From NCBI GenBank assembly GCA_964601205.1, contig CAZRML010000024.1:1-56852 (forward strand): a DNA stretch of 56,852 nt, read 5' to 3'. How positions within the stretch are numbered: position 1 is the stretch's first letter; each line of letters begins with the position of its first letter. The DNA comes from JAQVEM01 sp964601205. Lineage in GTDB: Bacteria; Actinomycetota; Humimicrobiia; Humimicrobiales; Humimicrobiaceae. Made by a program: the position numbers and the translations under genes. The notes below the pieces were generated by a model that was not told the DNA's origin, did not search any database, and worked only from the letters and a program-made list of their open reading frames with translations. Of this stretch, positions 53,870 through 56,852 are shown one piece after another.

Positions 53870-54625
53870 TTATTGATTAATATTATTGGTAATTCCCATC
53901 ATATCGTCGGCAGCCTTAATCGCCTTGGAGTTTATTTCATATGCTCTCTGAGCAACTATCAGATTTACCATTTCTTCAATTACATTAATGTTGGCCTTCT
54001 CGATAAACCCCTGTCTTATAAGCCCGAATGTACCATCACCATTATTCTCCATGGGGACACCTGATGCTTCCGTTTCGGCATATATATTGCCCGATACGCT
54101 GGCCAGCCCCGGGGGATTGGTGAATTTAACAAGGGTTATCTGTCCGACCTCCACCGCTTCCTCCGACTCAAAGGGCACTATAGAAACTACTCCATCTTTG
54201 CTTACTATCAACTCGGAGAATGATTGGTCTATTCTAATCGGTGGTTCAAGCATATATCCTTCTACCGTAACTATATTGCCTTCCGAATCCATCTTAAAAG
54301 AACCATCTCTGGTATAGCCAAAATTGCCATCAGGCATCAAAATCCTGAAAAATCCTTCCCCATCTATTGCCAGATCCAGAAGGTTTCCTGTCTCTCCGAG
54401 ACTTCCCTGGGTAAATACCTTGTTTATGCCATCAACACCCGAGCCCATACCAACTCTGATACTTTTATCATTATCAATTTCCATATCCTGATAATAAAGA
54501 TCCTTAAAATTAATCTCACTCTTTTTATAACCGGGCGTATTTATATTGGCAAGATTATTCGAAATCACATCTACATATAATTGTTGATTTACCATTCCCG
54601 TCGACGCTATGTATAAAGAATTCAT
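53870..54625 (-). CDS. flgG: Distal rod protein FlgG
   Basis: 251 residues, close to the family length (about 260). N-terminal (SLYIASTGMVNQQLYVDVISNNLANINTPGYKKSEINF, cited by its ends) and C-terminal (INVIEEMVNLIVAQRAYEINSKAIKAADDM) helices are the FlgG/FlgF type. It is the second of two adjacent rod genes; I assign FlgG to the one nearer the junction genes. Confidence 0.9.
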   Translation of the reverse strand: MNSLYIASTGMVNQQLYVDVISNNLANINTPGYKKSEINFKDLYYQDMEIDNDKSIRVGMGSGVDGINKVFTQGSLGETGNLLDLAIDGEGFFRILMPDGNFGYTRDGSFKMDSEGNIVTVEGYMLEPPIRIDQSFSELIVSKDGVVSIVPFESEEAVEVGQITLVKFTNPPGLASVSGNIYAETEASGVPMENNGDGTFGLIRQGFIEKANINVIEEMVNLIVAQRAYEINSKAIKAADDMMGITNNINQ

Positions 54626-54648
54626 ATTCTAATATCCCCTTTCTTTTT

Positions 54649-55392
54649 TTAAGTTACTCTGCCTGTTTCATTTATTACCTTTGATAGGCTTTCATCCTGC
54701 ATCTTAATAGCTTCCTGACTGGCTTCATAAGATCTCATTACAGAAATAATTTCTACCATCTCATCTATCCCATTTACATTTGAAGTTTCCAGAAATCCCT
54801 GTTTTATTATCACATTTTCACTTTCTACACCTTCAACTCCATCTTTTAATTTAAAATAGGAACTGCTATCCGTTAAAAGACTCTGACCGTCTTCAACAGA
54901 TACGATCTTGAATTTATCCAGTTGTCCACCTTCGATAAATATATTTCCGTACTCATCAACATACATATTCCCATCGGTAGTTATATTTATTCGACCGTTT
55001 TCGCCAATTACATAAAACCCATCATTATTTACCAAAAAATTCTCACTATCCAGACCAAAAGAACCATTTTTGGTTAAAAACTCCTCCCCTTCTGATTCTA
55101 CTACAAAAAAGTTCTTCCCATTTATCGCAAAATCATAGGGATTATCGGTAAGTTTTATCGGGCCTGACTTGAGATTAATAGATATATTCTCGGTAATAGA
55201 ACCGGATGTCAGTATTCCAAGAGGATTACCACCTGACAGATTAGTGAAAAGCCTCTCACTAAACACGGCAAAATCTGCTTCTTTCTTCTTAAAACCAATA
55301 GAATTTATATTAGCCAGATTATTTGATAAGATATCCATTCTCTTTTGTTCTACATTCATCCCTGAAGTAGCGAGATAGATTCCATTAATCAA
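54649..55392 (-). CDS. flgF: Proximal rod protein FlgF (FlgF/FlgG family)
   Basis: 247 residues, with GIYLATSGMNVEQKRMDILSNNLANINSIGFKKKE at the start and VNGIDEMVEIISVMRSYEASQEAIKMQDESL at the end (both cited by their ends elsewhere). It is the first gene after fliA and 24 bp upstream of flgG. FlgF versus FlgG is by order and the more divergent C-terminus. Confidence 0.85.
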   Translation of the reverse strand: MINGIYLATSGMNVEQKRMDILSNNLANINSIGFKKKEADFAVFSERLFTNLSGGNPLGILTSGSITENISINLKSGPIKLTDNPYDFAINGKNFFVVESEGEEFLTKNGSFGLDSENFLVNNDGFYVIGENGRINITTDGNMYVDEYGNIFIEGGQLDKFKIVSVEDGQSLLTDSSSYFKLKDGVEGVESENVIIKQGFLETSNVNGIDEMVEIISVMRSYEASQEAIKMQDESLSKVINETGRVT

Positions 55393-55440
55393 TTATTTAC
55401 TTTTCTATTAATTTATTAATAAAAACAACTTTCATTTAAA

Positions 55441-55467
55441 TTATCGGATTTTTTAAGATAAATCTTG
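55441..55467 (-). promoter_or_regulatory. Sigma-28-like promoter of the flgF-flgG-flgJ-flgN-flgK-flgL-fliW operon
   Basis: On the minus strand, CAAG (55464-55467), 16 bp, CCGATAA (55441-55447), about 50 bp upstream of flgF. The -10 is perfect, the -35 weak. Confidence 0.6.
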
Positions 55468-55537
55468 AATAATTTTCTGGGATTGAAATAACCGTGAATT
55501 TTCATATAGGATATCATGTGAATGAATCCTAAAGAGT

Positions 55538-55564
55538 CCGGTAAAAATTACCTCATCTTACCGG
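55538..55564 (-). terminator. Hairpin overlapping the fliA stop codon
   Basis: On the minus strand, CCGGTAA (55558-55564), 13-nt loop, TTACCGG (55538-55544); an AGAG / CTCT pair extends the stem across a bulge. The tail has only short U runs. A weak terminator or an mRNA stabiliser. Confidence 0.45.
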
Positions 55565-56297
55565 CTCTGGTGGAAAGTAAGCTTCTTTTTAGTGTTAGCA
55601 GAGCTTTTTTGTGAATCTGGGATACTCTTGATTCGGTAACATTCATAATCTTCCCGATTTCTTTAAAAGTTTTACCTCTAAAGTAATATAAATATATGAT
55701 TTTTCTTTCCTTAAAATCCAGCCCGGAGATTATTTCCCTCACGAAGATTTTATTCTCTACTTTTTCCACGAAATCAGGAGAACTTATATCACTCTCTTCA
55801 CCATTATCGAATGAATTGCTAAATCCCGGTGCAGACCCATCCTGGTAATAATTTATTCTATCCAGCGATAGCAGGGTGTAGTTTTCTATGTCTTTTTTAC
55901 CGATTTTGCTCTGACTTCCATCATTTATGGTATCCGAATCTACCCCATTGCCATTCTTGCTTTCTTCTCTTTCAATTTTTTTCATTTTGCTTCTCAAAGT
56001 TTTGGGAAGCCAGTCCTGTTTTCTTATACCATCGAATATAGCTCCTCTGATCCTGAAATTCGCATAGGTCTCAAATTTTATATTTTTCTCAAGGTTAAAT
56101 TTCTTTATGGCATCCATTAGCCCTATATGGGCATAGTTTTCAATATCAGATATATCGACTGTTTTTGGCAGGGTGTAATATATTTTTCTTACAATGTTTT
56201 TTACAAAAGAGTAGTAATGCAGAACTAATTTATTTCGACTACTTATGTCTCCGTTATCTTTATAACTTCTCCACAAAAAATCAATTTTATCTAACAT
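55548..56297 (-). CDS. fliA: Flagellar sigma factor sigma-28
   Basis: 249 residues, a sigma-70-family factor with regions 2 (FETYANFRIRGAIFDGIRKQDWLP), 3 and 4 (DFKERKIIYLYYFRGKTFKEIGKIM, then VTESRVSQIHKKALLTLKRSL), as in FliA/SigD. It directs RNA polymerase to TAAA-N15-GCCGATAA-type promoters, which I find before seven or eight genes in this window. I see no gene for the anti-sigma factor FlgM in the window. A sigma-70-type promoter lies about 40 bp upstream. Confidence 0.96.
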   Translation of the reverse strand: MLDKIDFLWRSYKDNGDISSRNKLVLHYYSFVKNIVRKIYYTLPKTVDISDIENYAHIGLMDAIKKFNLEKNIKFETYANFRIRGAIFDGIRKQDWLPKTLRSKMKKIEREESKNGNGVDSDTINDGSQSKIGKKDIENYTLLSLDRINYYQDGSAPGFSNSFDNGEESDISSPDFVEKVENKIFVREIISGLDFKERKIIYLYYFRGKTFKEIGKIMNVTESRVSQIHKKALLTLKRSLLSTRAGKMR

Positions 56298-56735
56298 CTT
56301 CAGTCACCATTAATCTACATTAATAGGTGATTAAACATTATAATTAACTTTTTATTATTTTGTCAAATATTTTTTTATTAAATTTTTAAATATTAATACA
56401 ATTCAAGTTGATATATATATTTTAATAAATAATAAATACCTTAATAACACTTTTATTTTATAAAGTTTATACTAATATTTCAAACTCCATAACTCTTCTG
56501 GAATGTTGCCTCAGTAAATCTTTGGAATACCACTATTTAATAACACTACTGGCCAAAAATATTTGTTTATTCCCATTATTTTATACCCGCGCAAAAAACG
56601 GCCTGCTTAAAATTCCAGTCCGAAAATCACAATTCAAACACCCGCTTTAGAAGATAGGAAAATTTTTATTGTTTAGATATTAAGAATATAATATTATTAA
56701 ATAAATAAACATAAACTCATTATCGGGAGGGAACA
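56298..56735. other. Non-coding stretch at the right end
   Basis: The fliA promoter is at its left edge. The rest (about 56370-56735) is AT-rich and without a gene or strong signal I can name. Confidence 0.6.
56337..56366 (-). promoter_or_regulatory. Sigma-70-type promoter of fliA
   Basis: On the minus strand, TTGACA (56361-56366), 18 bp, TATAAT (56337-56342): both boxes perfect. It shows that sigma-28 itself is under housekeeping control. Confidence 0.75.
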
Positions 56736-56852
56736 ATGAACGAAGTTTCAAAGAACTTATAAGAATTTGCTTATGGATCTCCAACCTATAATCCCCCACC
56801 AGTCGACATATTGGTGATTATTGGATATAGAAAATACCCATTTGTTACAAAA
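56736..56852 (+). pseudogene. Partial frame with an early in-frame stop
   Basis: GGGAGGG and ATG at 56736 start a frame MNEVSKNL, then TAA (56760-56762), then 30 open codons in the same frame to the window edge (EFAYGSPTYNPPP at first, ending GYRKYPFVTK). It may be a broken gene, a sequencing error or a chance frame. The window ends too soon to decide. Confidence 0.3.

Overview
The window is an AT-rich (roughly one third G+C, by eye) bacterial chromosome segment dominated by one large flagellar locus. There are no genes for FlgH, FlgI or FlgA (outer-membrane ring parts). FliW/CsrA, SwrD/FlbD and the FlgF-FlgG-FlgJ(rod binding)-FlgN-FlgK-FlgL-FliW-CsrA order point to a monoderm, Firmicutes-like or deep-branching Terrabacteria lineage. 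I cannot place it more precisely. No rRNA, tRNA, IS element or CRISPR array was seen.

Left part (1-13.1 kb): a cheY-cheX pair (minus strand); a lipoprotein; a TetR regulator followed by an MMPL/RND exporter and a YhgE/Pip-like coiled-coil membrane protein, where both promoters carry the same palindromic operator; a DUF1566-type membrane protein, a lipoprotein and a Rieske ferredoxin; then a divergent PilZ / HD-GYP pair (c-di-GMP receptor and phosphodiesterase) sharing one palindromic intergenic promoter region. The HD-GYP operon ends in three small genes of unknown role, including a DUF1828 protein. Facing it is a small TPR-like paralog preceded by a leader with promoter and terminator.

Middle (13.1-35 kb, minus strand): the canonical basal-body/export/hook operon flgB-flgC-fliE-fliF-fliG-fliH-fliI-fliJ-slt-fliK-flgD-TIGR02530-flgE-flbD2-flbD1-motA-motB-fliL-fliM-fliN-fliO-fliP-fliQ-fliR-flhB-flhA-(small membrane protein). 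It opens with a leader hairpin that looks like an attenuator and closes with an intrinsic terminator.

Right part (35-56.9 kb, mostly minus strand): fliD-fliS-fliT-like; a glycan island of hddA, gmhA, a methyltransferase, a 694-aa GT4-type glycosyltransferase and a 1645-aa fusion of two GT4 domains, a GT2 domain and two TPR regions; divergent gmhB; flagellin; csrA, fliW, flgL, flgK, flgN, flgJ-like, flgG, flgF; and fliA (sigma-28). The island sits between the filament cap and flagellin genes, and hddA is preceded by a very good sigma-28 promoter (TAAA-N16-CCGATAG). The most interesting inference is a flagellum-coupled heptose glycosylation system. The same promoter pattern (TAAN/CAAG, 16-17 bp, CCGATAN) recurs before cheY, pilZ, the HD-GYP gene, fliD, flagellin and flgF, so the late regulon can be read from the DNA. 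Other oddities are FlhB with NPTM instead of NPTH, FliM without the CheY-binding EIDALL peptide, a long GGA-rich (CsrA-like) flagellin leader, and tandem flbD copies separated by a perfect 12-bp hairpin.
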